From positions 682,001 to 746,000 of the forward strand of contig NZ_BMGI01000002.1 of the NCBI RefSeq assembly GCF_014640115.1: DNA of 64,000 nt, written 5' to 3'. The stretch's first letter is position 1; each line of letters opens with the position of its first letter. This DNA is from Sinisalibacter lacisalsi. GTDB lineage: Bacteria; Pseudomonadota; Alphaproteobacteria; Rhodobacterales; Rhodobacteraceae. This document shows, piece after piece, positions 1-8,688 of this stretch. The notes beneath the pieces were generated by a model, which saw only the letters and a program-made list of their open reading frames with translations, was not told the origin of the DNA and made no database searches. The position numbers and the translations under genes were made by a program.

Positions 1-134
1 GTGCCCGCGATCATCAGCGCCATCAGCGCCACCGCGCCGGCGGCCAGAACCAGCGCCGCCTCGCCGCCGAGCGCCGCCCTGACGAGCGCAAGCGCGGCGA
101 GGATCAGGGCAAGAAGCCCGATTGCCTGTTTCAT
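1..134 (-). CDS. Small two-helix membrane protein, last gene of lysis cassette (3' end cut by window)
   Basis: Translating the minus strand from the ATG at 134 gives 44 residues before the window edge. It starts MKQAIGLLALILAALALVRA, followed by a Gly-Glu turn and a second hydrophobic stretch rich in Ala, Leu and Met, so two membrane helices are likely. The start codon overlaps the stop of the upstream 45-codon gene as ATGA, so the two are probably translationally coupled. Its place at the end of the endolysin-holin series suggests a role in cell lysis or envelope function, but that is inference from context. The family is not recognised and the C-terminus is unseen. Confidence 0.55.
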   Translation of the reverse strand, partial: MKQAIGLLALILAALALVRAALGGEAALVLAAGAVALMALMIAG

Positions 135-268
135 CCCGTCAGAACCTCCCGCACCGCCTTGTCGAGCTCGCGCGCCGCGCGGTTGTAGCGCGCGACGGAC
201 CGGGCGAATTTCGGCCCGGTGAGCCAAGCCCGAAGCCCGCGCGCCCAGCGTTTCAGCCGCCCGCTCAT
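131..268 (-). CDS. 45-residue basic protein in lysis cassette
   Basis: This is a very short gene. Its product starts MSGRLKRWARGLRAWLTGPK and is rich in Arg, Lys and Trp, with an amphipathic helical look and no membrane segment. Its ATG overlaps the stop of the upstream 64-codon gene (ATGA at 265-268) and its own stop overlaps the next start (131-134). The double coupling is the main evidence that it is real. Function is unknown. Proteins of this shape beside holins can be lysis regulators or membrane-active peptides, but nothing here proves that. The alternative is that it is only a spacer open frame. Confidence 0.5.
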   Translation of the reverse strand: MSGRLKRWARGLRAWLTGPKFARSVARYNRAARELDKAVREVLTG

Positions 269-459
269 GGCCGTTCCCGCCCGCCGTAGGGCAGCCGCTC
301 GCGGATGATCGTGGTGATCTCGATCAGGATCGCCGAGTTCTTGTCGAGCACCGCGCGGGTGGCCTGGTCTTTCTGCAGGTCGCGCCAGAGCAGGTAGAAC
401 ACCAGCACCACCCAGGGGCCGTGCTCGGTGAGCAGCGCGACGAGGAAGTCCGCCGTCAT
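265..459 (-). CDS. 64-residue single-TM protein in lysis cassette
   Basis: The product starts MTADFLVALLTEHGPWVVLV and has one membrane helix at about residues 4-26. A charged helix follows (RDLQKDQATRAVLDKNS), then a basic tail. The ATG at 459 is chosen because it overlaps the holin stop as ATGA (456-459); an ATG 18 nt upstream lies inside the holin frame and is less likely. The shape resembles small membrane proteins near phage lysis genes, such as accessory holins, but no family is recognised. Direction, spacing and coupling place it in the same transcript as the holin and endolysin. Confidence 0.6.
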   Translation of the reverse strand: MTADFLVALLTEHGPWVVLVFYLLWRDLQKDQATRAVLDKNSAILIEITTIIRERLPYGGRERP

Positions 460-995
460 CGGCCATCGCCCCGCCAATCCTCCAGCGCCGGGTTGGGATC
501 ATCGAAGGCGCGCGTGCCGGCGTCGAGCGCCTGAAGCGCGCCGATGTTGCGCACCACGGTGCCGGTGCGCCCCATGGTCTCGACCAGCGAACGCTGGAAC
601 TCCTGCCCCTTGAGCTGGTGGCGCGCGCCGAAATAGAAGCTCACGATCGCGCCCATCAGCCACCACAGCGGCTCGGGCACGAGCTGGATGCCCTGCATCC
701 GCGCGGCGAACCAGACCGGGTCGACCATCGCCGCCACGAACAATCCCAGCGTCCCCAGCGCCAGCGCCGGGCGCGGCAGCCGGTTCAGCCCGTCGATGAA
801 GCGGTCGAACGCCCCCTTGCGCGGCTGGACGAACTCGCCGGCGAACTGCCCCAGCGCCGCCGCGCGCCACGCCGCCTCGCGCTCGGCCCCGGCCTCGGTA
901 TTTTCCATGAACAGCTCGGCGGTCTCGCGCACCACGTTGCGGCCGCCGCCGAACAGCGCGCCGATCATCGCGGCGACCCCGGTGCTCAATCCCAT
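456..995 (-). CDS. Three-TM holin of the GTA-release type
   Basis: This 179-residue protein resembles the 'holin of 3TMs, for gene-transfer release' family. Its N-terminal half is polar, with many Glu and Ala residues (NTEAGAEREAAWRAAALGQF). Hydrophobic segments follow at about residues 73-91 (PALALGTLGLFVAAMVDP) and 105-123 (EPLWWLMGAIVSFYFG). Such holins permeabilise the inner membrane so that the endolysin can reach the cell wall. The start overlaps the endolysin stop by 10 nt, and the stop overlaps the next gene by 4 nt. In Rhodobacter capsulatus the GTA lysis genes lie apart from the structural cluster, which would explain the lack of capsid or tail genes here. Confidence 0.8.
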   Translation of the reverse strand: MGLSTGVAAMIGALFGGGRNVVRETAELFMENTEAGAEREAAWRAAALGQFAGEFVQPRKGAFDRFIDGLNRLPRPALALGTLGLFVAAMVDPVWFAARMQGIQLVPEPLWWLMGAIVSFYFGARHQLKGQEFQRSLVETMGRTGTVVRNIGALQALDAGTRAFDDPNPALEDWRGDGR

Positions 996-1597
996 GCTGC
1001 CACCCGGGCGCGGTGCTCGGCCTCCGTCAGGCGGAACTTCGGCGAGATGAAGGCTTCGGCGCGCAGGATCCAGCCGCCCTTGCCGCCGTCGCGGCGGCGG
1101 GCGTATTTGCGGCTCGCCGGGCGGCTGTCGGCCAGGCGGTAGTAGTAGTTGCGCCGGGCGATGCCGTAGGCATCGGCGACATGGCCCGGCGCCTCGGTCG
1201 CCGCGCGCTGCGCCGCCGCCGCCGTCTGCGGCCCGATCGCGCCGTCCACCGCCACCGGCTGGCCCATCTGCGCCAGCAGCCGCTGCAGGATGCGCACCGC
1301 GTTGGCGCCCGCGTTCACATACATGTCGAACACGGAAGGCTGCAGCGCCTCGGGCAGAAGGGCGATGCCGGGACGGCGGAAGTAATGTTCGATGAAGATC
1401 TCGCGCGCCTGGTCGCGGGTGAGCCGCTTCACATCGGCGGGCGTCACCTGCCCGTCGCTGTCGAGATCGAGGCCGAGGGCGCGCATGGTGTGGATCGTGA
1501 CGCCGAAATTGGTGGCGCCCCCGGGATCGTCGGGATCGTTCACGTAACCGCCTTCGCGGTCGAGGATTTCATCGGCGATGTCGCGGATGGAAAGCAT
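986..1597 (-). CDS. GTA/phage-type endolysin (GH108 muramidase with peptidoglycan-binding domain)
   Basis: This 203-residue protein carries the glycoside hydrolase 108 signature near its start: the catalytic Glu in DREGGYVNDPDDPGGATNFG, followed by a helical domain. The C-terminal half (VAVDGAIGPQTAAAAQ onward) matches the peptidoglycan-binding domain usually paired with it. There is no signal peptide, so it needs the holin encoded just downstream to reach the wall. The role is host-cell lysis; with the adjacent GTA-type holin, release of gene transfer agent particles is the best inference. The Shine-Dalgarno-like GGGGG sits in a hairpin arm just before the ATG (see 1602-1625). Confidence 0.88.
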   Translation of the reverse strand: MLSIRDIADEILDREGGYVNDPDDPGGATNFGVTIHTMRALGLDLDSDGQVTPADVKRLTRDQAREIFIEHYFRRPGIALLPEALQPSVFDMYVNAGANAVRILQRLLAQMGQPVAVDGAIGPQTAAAAQRAATEAPGHVADAYGIARRNYYYRLADSRPASRKYARRRDGGKGGWILRAEAFISPKFRLTEAEHRARVAAWD

Positions 1598-1601
1598 GGC
1601 T

Positions 1602-1625
1602 GCCCCCGTTGTTCAAACCGGGGGC
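1602..1625 (-). promoter_or_regulatory. Hairpin covering the endolysin ribosome-binding site
   Basis: Arms GCCCCCG (1602-1608) and CGGGGGC (1619-1625) are perfect complements around a 10-nt loop. In the mRNA the downstream arm holds the only purine-rich run (GGGGG) before the endolysin ATG at 1597, so folding would hide the ribosome-binding site. There is no T run, so it is not a classical terminator for ccmE. Translational control of lysis is an inference. Confidence 0.4.
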
Positions 1626-1676
1626 AAGCCTCATCTCATGGCGTTAACGGCGGCGAAACCGGGCGCGCGCCGGGCC

Positions 1677-2147
1677 TCAGGAGCCGGTTTCGTCGGCGGC
1701 GTTCGGGTCCTTGTAAAGGCCGTCGTCCTTGAGCGAATCGAGCACTTCCTTGGGCATGTAGCTCTCGTCGTGCTTGGCGAGGATCTCCGAGGCCTGGAAC
1801 ACGCCGTCGACGTAGACGCCGGTGCCGATCATGCCCTGGTTCTCGCTGAACAGGTCGGGCAGGATCCCGGTGAACACCACCGGCACCGATTGCGCCCCGT
1901 CGGTGACCACGAAGCGCACCGTTTCGCTCTGGCCGCGCTCGATCGAGCCTTCCGCCACCAGCCCACCGATGCGGAACACCTCGTTCGGCGCCGGCGGCTC
2001 GGCCAGGATCTGGCTCGGGTCGCGGAAATAGTTGATGCCGTCCTTGAAGGCGTAGCCGATCAGCCCCGCCGCGATCCCCAGCGCCACGAAGGCCAGGATA
2101 ACGATCTGGATACGCCGTTGTTTCTTCAGGCCTTTCATACCAGCCAT
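1677..2147 (-). CDS. ccmE: Cytochrome c maturation haem chaperone CcmE
   Basis: This 156-residue protein has an N-terminal basic segment and one membrane anchor (IQIVILAFVALGIAAGLIGYA), then a periplasmic OB-fold domain. The haem-binding His sits in LAKHDESYMP, with the conserved Tyr four residues on. CcmE takes haem from CcmC and passes it to CcmF/CcmH for attachment to apocytochrome c. The start at 2147 has a strong AGGAGG ribosome-binding site in the 10-nt gap after argC. ccmF and ccmH, often downstream in relatives, are absent here; lysis genes follow instead. Confidence 0.95.
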   Translation of the reverse strand: MAGMKGLKKQRRIQIVILAFVALGIAAGLIGYAFKDGINYFRDPSQILAEPPAPNEVFRIGGLVAEGSIERGQSETVRFVVTDGAQSVPVVFTGILPDLFSENQGMIGTGVYVDGVFQASEILAKHDESYMPKEVLDSLKDDGLYKDPNAADETGS

Positions 2148-2157
2148 GTGGTCCTCC

Positions 2158-3186
2158 TCACGGGAACACCGGGGCCAGCATCAGCCCGGTGGTTTCGTCT
2201 TCGCCCAACATCAGGTTCGCGTTCTGCACCGCCTGCCCCGACGACCCCTTGGTGAGGTTGTCGAGCGTCGAGACAATGAGCGCGCGGTTCTCCTTGCGAT
2301 CGGGAATAACACCGATATGGCACAGGTTCGACGCGGTAACATGTCCCATACCCGGCGCGCGGCCAAATGGCAGAACCGTGATGAAGGGCTCGTCGGCATA
2401 GGTCCGCGCGAGGGCTGCATGGATCGCCTGCGGATCGCCCTCGACGTAGCAATCGGCGAGGATGCCGCGAGTTGCCGGCACGAGGTGCGGGGTGAAGATG
2501 ATCTCCACCGGGCGCCCGGCGAGCAGCGCGAATTCCTGGTCGAACTCGCCGAGGTGGCGGTGCCTGCCACCTTGCGCATAGCCTTCCACGTTGGTCGCGC
2601 GCTCGGCGAACAGCATGTTTTCCTTGAGCGACCGCCCCGCCCCGCTGATCCCGTTCTTCAGATCGCAGATGATCCGGTCGAGGTCGATCAACCCCTGTCC
2701 GATCAGGGGGCGCAGCGCGTATTGCACCGTGGCCGCGTTGCAGCCGGTGCCCGCCACCAGCCGCGCGTCGCGGATCTCGTCGCGGTAGAATTCGGTGAGG
2801 CCATAGACGGCCTCCTTCTGCAACTCGGGCGCCACGTGCGGCTGGCCATACCATTTCTCGTAGGCCGCCGGATCGCGCAGGCGGAAATCGGCGCCGAGAT
2901 CGACCACCTTCACGCCGCGCGGCAGATCGCGCACCAGCGCCTGGCTCAGCCCGTGCGGCAGCGCGGCGAAGACAAGATCGACGCCGGCGAAATCGATCTC
3001 CTCCATCTTCACCAGCGCGGGCAGGTCGAGATGGGCAAGATGGGGGTAGACATCGCCCATCCGCATCCCCGCCTTGCGGTCGGCCGAAAGCGCGACGATT
3101 TCCATCGTCGGATGGGTGGCGATGATCCTCACCAGTTCCGCCCCGGTGTATCCGGAGGCGCCGAGGATGGCGATCTTGTGGGTCAT
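2158..3186 (-). CDS. argC: N-acetyl-gamma-glutamyl-phosphate reductase ArgC
   Basis: This cytoplasmic enzyme of arginine biosynthesis reduces N-acetylglutamyl phosphate to the semialdehyde with NADPH. The 342-residue product starts [20 protein letters not shown], which is the Rossmann dinucleotide-binding motif. The catalytic Cys is about residue 149 in [12 protein letters not shown], and the C-terminal dimerisation part follows. The ATG at 3186 is preferred over one 27 nt upstream because it places the Rossmann motif right at the N-terminus, as is usual. It lies between murI and ccmE on the same strand. The length is normal. Confidence 0.96.
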   Translation of the reverse strand: MTHKIAILGASGYTGAELVRIIATHPTMEIVALSADRKAGMRMGDVYPHLAHLDLPALVKMEEIDFAGVDLVFAALPHGLSQALVRDLPRGVKVVDLGADFRLRDPAAYEKWYGQPHVAPELQKEAVYGLTEFYRDEIRDARLVAGTGCNAATVQYALRPLIGQGLIDLDRIICDLKNGISGAGRSLKENMLFAERATNVEGYAQGGRHRHLGEFDQEFALLAGRPVEIIFTPHLVPATRGILADCYVEGDPQAIHAALARTYADEPFITVLPFGRAPGMGHVTASNLCHIGVIPDRKENRALIVSTLDNLTKGSSGQAVQNANLMLGEDETTGLMLAPVFP

Positions 3187-3239
3187 GGGGCCCTCGTTCT
3201 CATGGGTCGGCATATGGGGGCGCGCGGGCGCCCGCGCAA

Positions 3240-4052
3240 TCAGGCGGCTTCGAAGGTGATCTTGCGTCGCAGGAACTGCGTCGCCCGGTCGCTCACCCGG
3301 CGCGGATCGCCGGTGGTGAGAAACTTCGCCTCTTCTCCCGGCCCCCTCATCTGCGGGTGGCGGCCGAGGTAATCGGCGAGGCTGTCGGCCACGAGGCTGG
3401 CCTGGCTGTAGACGTTCACCTCCGGCCCGAGCGCATCCTGGAACACGTCTTCCATCAGCGGGTAATGGGTGCAGCCCAGAACCGCCGCTTCCGGGGTGGG
3501 CATCTTGCGCTTGAGCGCGTCGACGTGGCTGCGCACGAGGGCTTCGGCAAGGATCATGTCGCCCTCCTCGATGGCGTCGACCACGCCGCCACAGGCCTGC
3601 GCCTCCACGTCCACGCCGATGGCGCGGAACGCCAGTTCGCGCTGGAAGGCACGGCTCGCGACCGTGGCCGGCGTGGCGAACAGCGCGACATGCTTCACCG
3701 CCACCTCGCGCGGCGGGGAATTGTCGCCCCAGTCGCGCTCGGTCATCGCTTCGATCAGCGGCACGAACACGCCGAGCACCCGTTTGCCCGGCGGCAGCCA
3801 GCTTTCCTGCATCCGGCGCAGGGCGGCGGCCGAGGCGGTGTTGCAGGCCAGGATCACCAGGTCGCAGCCCTCGTCCCAGAGCCGTTCCACCGCGGCGGTG
3901 GTGAGCTTGAAGATGTCATCGGCATCGCGCACGCCGTAGGGCGCATGGGCATTGTCGCCGAAATAGACGAAGGGCACATCCGGCAGGCGCTTGGTCAGCG
4001 CATCGTAAACCGTCAGCCCGCCCAGACCAGAATCGAAAACGCCAACCGCCAT
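3240..4052 (-). CDS. murI: Glutamate racemase MurI
   Basis: MurI makes D-glutamate for peptidoglycan in the cytoplasm. The 270-residue product starts [15 protein letters not shown] and shows both catalytic cysteines in conserved settings: [11 protein letters not shown] in the N-terminal half and VLGCTHYPL in the C-terminal half. It also has [11 protein letters not shown]. The ATG at 4052 has a GAGAGGGAAAAC ribosome-binding region; an upstream in-frame start would add 13 unconserved residues. It is followed 53 nt later by argC on the same strand. Confidence 0.96.
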   Translation of the reverse strand: MAVGVFDSGLGGLTVYDALTKRLPDVPFVYFGDNAHAPYGVRDADDIFKLTTAAVERLWDEGCDLVILACNTASAAALRRMQESWLPPGKRVLGVFVPLIEAMTERDWGDNSPPREVAVKHVALFATPATVASRAFQRELAFRAIGVDVEAQACGGVVDAIEEGDMILAEALVRSHVDALKRKMPTPEAAVLGCTHYPLMEDVFQDALGPEVNVYSQASLVADSLADYLGRHPQMRGPGEEAKFLTTGDPRRVSDRATQFLRRKITFEAA

Positions 4053-4119
4053 GTTTTCCCTCTCAGAGTGTCGGCCCGGTTCTACGATCAAACCCCGGGC
4101 GACGCCAGCAAAAGCGGCG

Positions 4120-7100
4120 TCACTCCGCCGCCCGCGCGGCGGCCTCGCCGCCTGACCGGAAGACCGCGAGAAGTTCCGCCCGGCGGCGCGCGGCAGCCCT
4201 GGCGTTGGCCGCCTTCACCGGGCCGAAGCCGCGGATCGTGAGCGGCAGCCCGGCAAGCTCGCGGGCGATGGCTTCGGTTGCGGGGGCGACCTGCCCGAAG
4301 ACCTCGCGCATATCCGCCTCGTATTCGCGGATCAGCGCGCGCTCCATTCGCCGTTCGGCGCTGTAGCCGAAGGGGTCAAGCGGCGTGCCGCGCAAGGCCT
4401 TGAACCGCCGCAGCCCCGCCATCATCGGAAGGATCCACGGCCCGAATGCGCGTTTCTTCGGTCGCCCGTCGGCACCGGGGCGGGCGATCAGCGGCGGGGC
4501 CATGTGGTAGGTGAGGCGCAGATCGCCCTCGAACACGGCTTCCGCCTTGCTCCGCGTGTCCGCCATCAGCCGGGCCACCTCGTATTCATCCTTGTAGGCC
4601 AGGAGCTTGTGATAGCCGAGCGCCACCGCCTCGCGCAGTCCTTCCGGCGCGGCGTCGACCAGCGCGCGGTAACGCCGGGCAAGCCGCGCGTTCTGGTAGG
4701 CCACCAGGTGCGCCTCGCGGTAGGCGACGCGCTCCGCCAGCGGGGCCTCACCCGTCTCGACCGCGCCGCCGATGTGGCGCGCCGCCTCGGCCGGGTGCAG
4801 CACCGCCCAGCGGCCGAGATCGAAGGCGCGCCGGTTCGCCTCCACGGCCTGCGCGTTCAGCCCGATCGCCTCGAAGATCGCCGCCCGGCCCACCGGCACG
4901 AGGCCCTTCTGCCAGGCCGCGCCCAGCACCATCATGTTGGAATAGATGCTGTCACCCAGCAGCGCGCGGGCCAGTTCGCTGGCGTCGAACAGCGTCAGCC
5001 GATCCTTCAACCTGGCCTCAAGAGACATCCCCAACCCCTTGCCCGGAATTCGAAATTCCGGATCACGGGTGAAGGCGCCGGTGATCGTTTCGTGCCCGTC
5101 CACCACCGCGCCGGTGCGCCCTGCCTGCAAGAGCGAAAGCGTGGCGGGGCTGGCCGACACCACCAGGTCGCCGCCGATCAGCGCATCGGCCTCGCCGGTG
5201 GCCACGCGAATCGCGGTGATGTGTTCCGGCTTCTCGGCGATGCGCAGATGCACCGTCACCGCGCCGCCCTTCTGGGCGATCCCGGTCATGTCGATCAGCG
5301 CCGCGCCCTTGCCCTCCAGATGCGCGGCCTGCGCCAGAACCGCGCCGATGGTGACCACGCCGGTGCCGCCGACGCCCGTCACGATCGTATTCCATGTGCC
5401 TGAAATCGCGGGGCTTTCCGGCTCCGGCATGTTTGGCAGGTCGATCCGCGCCTCGGCCTCGCGGCGCAGCTTGCCGCCCTCCACCGTCACGAATGAGGGG
5501 CAGAACCCCTTGAGGCAGGAGAAATCCTTGTTGCAGGCGGATTGGTCCACCGCCCGTTTGCGGCCCAGTTCCGTCTCCACCGGCACGATCGCGACGCAGT
5601 TCGACTGCACGCCGCAATCACCGCAGCCCTCGCAGATGTCGGTGTTGATGAACACCCGCCGGTCGGGGTCGGGAAAAGCCCCGCGCTTGCGGCGGCGGCG
5701 CTTCTCGGCGGCGCAGGTCTGCACGTAAAGAAGAACCGTCACACCCTTGATTTCACGCAATTCCTTCTGCACCGCGTCCAGTTCGTCGCGGGTCCGCCGC
5801 GCGACGGCGGAGGGGAAAGCCGAAAGGTCGATCTCTTCCTTCGGGTCGTGCACCAGCACCACCTTCGCCGCCCCCGCCGCGACCATCTCGGCGGCGACCT
5901 TCTGCGGATCGAGCCCGCCATCGTTGGCCTGCCCGCCGGTCATCGCAACGGCATCGTTGTAGAGCAGCTTGTAGGTGGCGTTGACGCCCGAAGCGATGGC
6001 GGCGCGGATCGCCATGATGCCGGAGTGGTTATAGGTACCGTCGCCCATGTTGACGAAAACGTGGGGACGGGTGGAAAACGGCGCCTCGCCGATCCAGTTC
6101 GCGCCTTCGCCGCCCATCTGGGTGAAGCCCTCGGTTTCGCGCTCCATGAATTGCACGAGGTAATGACAGCCGATCCCGGCATAGGCGCGGCTTCCCTCGG
6201 GCACCTTGGTGGAGGTGTTGTGCGGGCAACCGGCGCAGAAATAGGGCAGCCGGGTGGCCAGCGCCGCGCCGTTATCGGCCCGGCGGCTCTCGGCAAGGCG
6301 GGCGCGGGCGGCGCGCAAGCCCTCGCTGTCGCGCCCCTCGGCCGCGAGCAAGGCGCCGATCTTCTCGCCGATCATCACCGGGTCGAGCACGCCGTGCGCG
6401 GGGAACAGCTCCGCCCCGTCCGCATCGCGCGCGCCCAGCACGCGCAAGCTTGCGCGGCCGAACAACAGGTCTTTCGCCTGCCCCTCGATCACCTTGCGCT
6501 TTTCCTCGACGCAGACGATCAGCTCCAGCCCCTCGGCCCATTCAGCGAAACTCGCCCGGTCGAGCGGCCAGATCTGGCCGACCTTGTAGGCCGTCACCCC
6601 GAGCCGCTCCGCCTCGTCCGCGCCGATGCCGAGCAACTCCAGCGCATGGGCGAGGTCGAGCCAGGATTTGCCCGCCGCGACGAACCCGATCTTCGCGCCC
6701 GGCTGGCCCAGCATCCGCCGGTCGATCCGGTTGGCCCGCGCGAAGGCCTGCGCCGCGGGGATCTTGTGGGCGTGGAGCCGCGGCTCCTGCGGCACGCGGT
6801 CGTCGACCAGGCGGATGTTCAGCCCGCCCTCGGGCATGTCGAACGCCGGCATGACGAACGCCATCCGCTCAAGCCGGGCATCCACCACGGCGGTGCTTTC
6901 CACCGTGTCCTTTATAAGCTTCAGCCCGACCCAGAGCCCGGCGAACCGGCTGAGCGCCCAGCCGTAGAGCCCGTAGTCGAGCACCTCCTGCACCCCGGCG
7001 GGCGACAGAACCGGCATCCCGGCGTCGATCGCGGCCCAGTCGGAGGCATGCACCACGGTGGAACTTTCGCCGGTGTGATCGTCGCCCATCGCCACCAGCA

Positions 7101-7518
7101 CGCCGCCATGCGGGCTGGTGCCCGCCATGTTGACGTGGCGCAGAACGTCGCCGGAACGGTCCACGCCCGGCCCCTTGCCATACCACAGACCGAAAACGCC
7201 ATCGAAACGCCCCTCGCCGCGCAGTTCCGCCTGCTGGCTGCCCCAGAGCGCGGTGGCGGCGAGATCCTCGTTCAGCGCCGGCTCGAAGCGGATATCGGCG
7301 GCCTCCAACGCGGCACGCTGGCGCGTCATCCAGGCATCGACCGCCCCCAGCGGCGAGCCGCGGTAGCCGGTGACGTAGCCTGCGGTATTCAGCCCCGACG
7401 CCCGGTCGCGCGCCTTCTGCATCAGAACCAGCCGCACCAGCGCCTGCGTGCCGGTGATCAGCACCGGGCTGGCGGCCAGATCGAACCGCTCTTCAAGGCT
7501 GGGAACATGCTTGGACAT
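4120..7518 (-). CDS. Indolepyruvate ferredoxin oxidoreductase, fused alpha/gamma subunits
   Basis: This 1132-residue enzyme oxidatively decarboxylates aryl pyruvates (indolepyruvate from tryptophan, probably phenylpyruvate too) to aryl-CoA with ferredoxin. Domain order: a pyruvate-ferredoxin-type N-terminal domain ([12 protein letters not shown]), a TPP-binding domain at about 430-590 (GDGTYNHSG, then [11 protein letters not shown]), a cysteine cluster region ([13 protein letters not shown], then SCLKGFCP), a gamma domain ([11 protein letters not shown] and [10 protein letters not shown]), and a C-terminal domain typical of the long proteobacterial form. [10 protein letters not shown] is the chosen start. 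A divergent LysR gene 162 bp away may regulate it. Confidence 0.92.
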   Translation of the reverse strand: MSKHVPSLEERFDLAASPVLITGTQALVRLVLMQKARDRASGLNTAGYVTGYRGSPLGAVDAWMTRQRAALEAADIRFEPALNEDLAATALWGSQQAELRGEGRFDGVFGLWYGKGPGVDRSGDVLRHVNMAGTSPHGGVLVAMGDDHTGESSTVVHASDWAAIDAGMPVLSPAGVQEVLDYGLYGWALSRFAGLWVGLKLIKDTVESTAVVDARLERMAFVMPAFDMPEGGLNIRLVDDRVPQEPRLHAHKIPAAQAFARANRIDRRMLGQPGAKIGFVAAGKSWLDLAHALELLGIGADEAERLGVTAYKVGQIWPLDRASFAEWAEGLELIVCVEEKRKVIEGQAKDLLFGRASLRVLGARDADGAELFPAHGVLDPVMIGEKIGALLAAEGRDSEGLRAARARLAESRRADNGAALATRLPYFCAGCPHNTSTKVPEGSRAYAGIGCHYLVQFMERETEGFTQMGGEGANWIGEAPFSTRPHVFVNMGDGTYNHSGIMAIRAAIASGVNATYKLLYNDAVAMTGGQANDGGLDPQKVAAEMVAAGAAKVVLVHDPKEEIDLSAFPSAVARRTRDELDAVQKELREIKGVTVLLYVQTCAAEKRRRRKRGAFPDPDRRVFINTDICEGCGDCGVQSNCVAIVPVETELGRKRAVDQSACNKDFSCLKGFCPSFVTVEGGKLRREAEARIDLPNMPEPESPAISGTWNTIVTGVGGTGVVTIGAVLAQAAHLEGKGAALIDMTGIAQKGGAVTVHLRIAEKPEHITAIRVATGEADALIGGDLVVSASPATLSLLQAGRTGAVVDGHETITGAFTRDPEFRIPGKGLGMSLEARLKDRLTLFDASELARALLGDSIYSNMMVLGAAWQKGLVPVGRAAIFEAIGLNAQAVEANRRAFDLGRWAVLHPAEAARHIGGAVETGEAPLAERVAYREAHLVAYQNARLARRYRALVDAAPEGLREAVALGYHKLLAYKDEYEVARLMADTRSKAEAVFEGDLRLTYHMAPPLIARPGADGRPKKRAFGPWILPMMAGLRRFKALRGTPLDPFGYSAERRMERALIREYEADMREVFGQVAPATEAIARELAGLPLTIRGFGPVKAANARAAARRRAELLAVFRSGGEAAARAAE

Positions 7519-7680
7519 CGCGCACCGCTGCTGAAACGGCCGGCAAACCGGCAACAGGCCCGAGCCTAGCGGCAAAAAACGTGGCCGTAAAACGACAAAC
7601 CGGGCCAGCCCCTTGGCTTTTCACATGACCGTGCCGATCTCATGGTATACGAATGTTCACGGTAACACCTACCCCCCGGG

Positions 7681-8580
7681 ATGCAGATGGATTGGGACAA
7701 GCTCAGGATTTTTCACGCGGTGGCGGATGCGGGGTCTCTCACGCATGCGGGCGATACCCTTAACCTCAGCCAATCGGCGGTGTCGCGCCAGATCCGCGCG
7801 CTCGAGGAGAGCCTGAACGCCACGCTGTTCCACCGCCACGCGCGCGGGCTGATCCTGACCGAGCAGGGCGAGCTCCTGTTCGACGCCACCCGCGCCATGA
7901 GCCAGCGGCTCGAGGCGGCGGTGGCGCGCATCCGCGATTCTAAGGAGGAGGTGTTCGGCGAACTTCGGGTAACCACCACCACCGGCTTCGGCTCGCTCTG
8001 GCTCGCGCCCCGGCTGCCCAAGCTCTACGAACGCTACCCCGATCTCAAGATCGACCTGATGCTGGAGGAACGCGTGCTCGACCTGCCGATGCGCGAGGCC
8101 GATGTGGCGATCCGGATGAAGGAACCGAGCCAGGCCGATCTCGTGCGCAAGCGGCTGATGAGCGTCAACATGCGGCTCTACGCGATGCCGGGCTATCTCG
8201 ACGCCCACGGCCGCCCGACCCGGCCGGAAGACCTGCACGAGCATCGGCTGATCTGCATGAACACCACCACCGCCCAGGTCAGCGCCGGCGCAAGCTACGT
8301 GCAGGAGCTGCTGACCCATGACGTCAAGTCGCTGCTCACCGTCAACAATTACTTCGGCGTGCTTCAGGCGGTGCTGAACGGCCTCGGCATCGGCGTTCTT
8401 CCCGATTACGTGGTGCACGATTTTCCCGATCTCGAACGGGTGCTGCCTGCCTCGCAATCGAACGAAATCCCGGTTTTCCTCGCCTTTCCAGAGGAATTGC
8501 GCCATTCCAAGCGCGTCGCGGCGTTCCGCGATTTCGTCACCGAGGAAATCTTCGAGTTCCGCCGCCGGTCCGCGACCTGA
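7681..8580 (+). CDS. LysR family transcriptional regulator
   Basis: This 299-residue protein has an N-terminal winged helix-turn-helix (WDKLRIFHAVADAGSLTHAG, then SQSAVSRQIRALEESL) and a C-terminal substrate-binding domain from about residue 95 (FGELRVTTTTGFG). It reads divergently from the indolepyruvate oxidoreductase gene, the usual place for a LysR regulator and its target, but relatives of this protein are widespread in Rhodobacterales and the ligand cannot be told from sequence. The intergenic region has a dyad-like stretch with GTTCACGGTAAC just before the start. Two in-frame ATG codons (7681 and 7687) are possible starts. Confidence 0.9.
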   Translation: MQMDWDKLRIFHAVADAGSLTHAGDTLNLSQSAVSRQIRALEESLNATLFHRHARGLILTEQGELLFDATRAMSQRLEAAVARIRDSKEEVFGELRVTTTTGFGSLWLAPRLPKLYERYPDLKIDLMLEERVLDLPMREADVAIRMKEPSQADLVRKRLMSVNMRLYAMPGYLDAHGRPTRPEDLHEHRLICMNTTTAQVSAGASYVQELLTHDVKSLLTVNNYFGVLQAVLNGLGIGVLPDYVVHDFPDLERVLPASQSNEIPVFLAFPEELRHSKRVAAFRDFVTEEIFEFRRRSAT

Positions 8581-8618
8581 CGCAAGGTCATGTGAGGCCG
8601 GCGAGCAACAGGCGCGAA

Positions 8619-8649
8619 CTATGCGCTGACCGCATAGCTGCATTGCAGC
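8619..8649. repeat. Two abutting inverted repeats upstream of the RpoH-like promoter
   Basis: CTATGCG (8619-8625) and CGCATAG (8631-8637) form a perfect 7-bp dyad around CTGAC. It is joined directly to a second perfect dyad, GCTGCA-T-TGCAGC (8637-8649). They end 7 nt before the putative -35 element at 8657. They could be a regulator site or a weak 3' end for the LysR gene; there is no T tract. Confidence 0.5.
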
Positions 8650-8656
8650 ATTTCTG

Positions 8657-8681
8657 CTTGAACCATAGGCACCACCCCCAT
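8657..8681 (+). promoter_or_regulatory. RpoH (sigma-32)-like promoter
   Basis: CTTGAA (8657-8662) and CCCCAT (8676-8681, continuing AAAT) are separated by 13 nt. This matches the well-known sigma-32 consensus of CTTGAAA then CCCCAT with a spacing of about 11-16. There is no convincing sigma-70 alternative at this point. Transcription would start near 8688-8690 and run into the terminator at 8747-8773. Identity is inferred from the match alone. Confidence 0.65.
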
Positions 8682-8688
8682 AAATGAG

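Noticed and set aside
1-1597. Prophage remnant
   Set aside because: Only lysis-type genes are present, without integrase, capsid, tail, repressor or att-like repeats; the holin type points to GTA release. The region left of position 1 is not visible, so this is not final.
5043-5061. Perfect 8-bp inverted repeat (CCGGAATT-CGA-AATTCCGG) inside the indolepyruvate oxidoreductase gene
   Set aside because: It resembles the intergenic hairpins, but the protein around it has normal length and context for the family, with no sign of an inserted element. Chance is sufficient.
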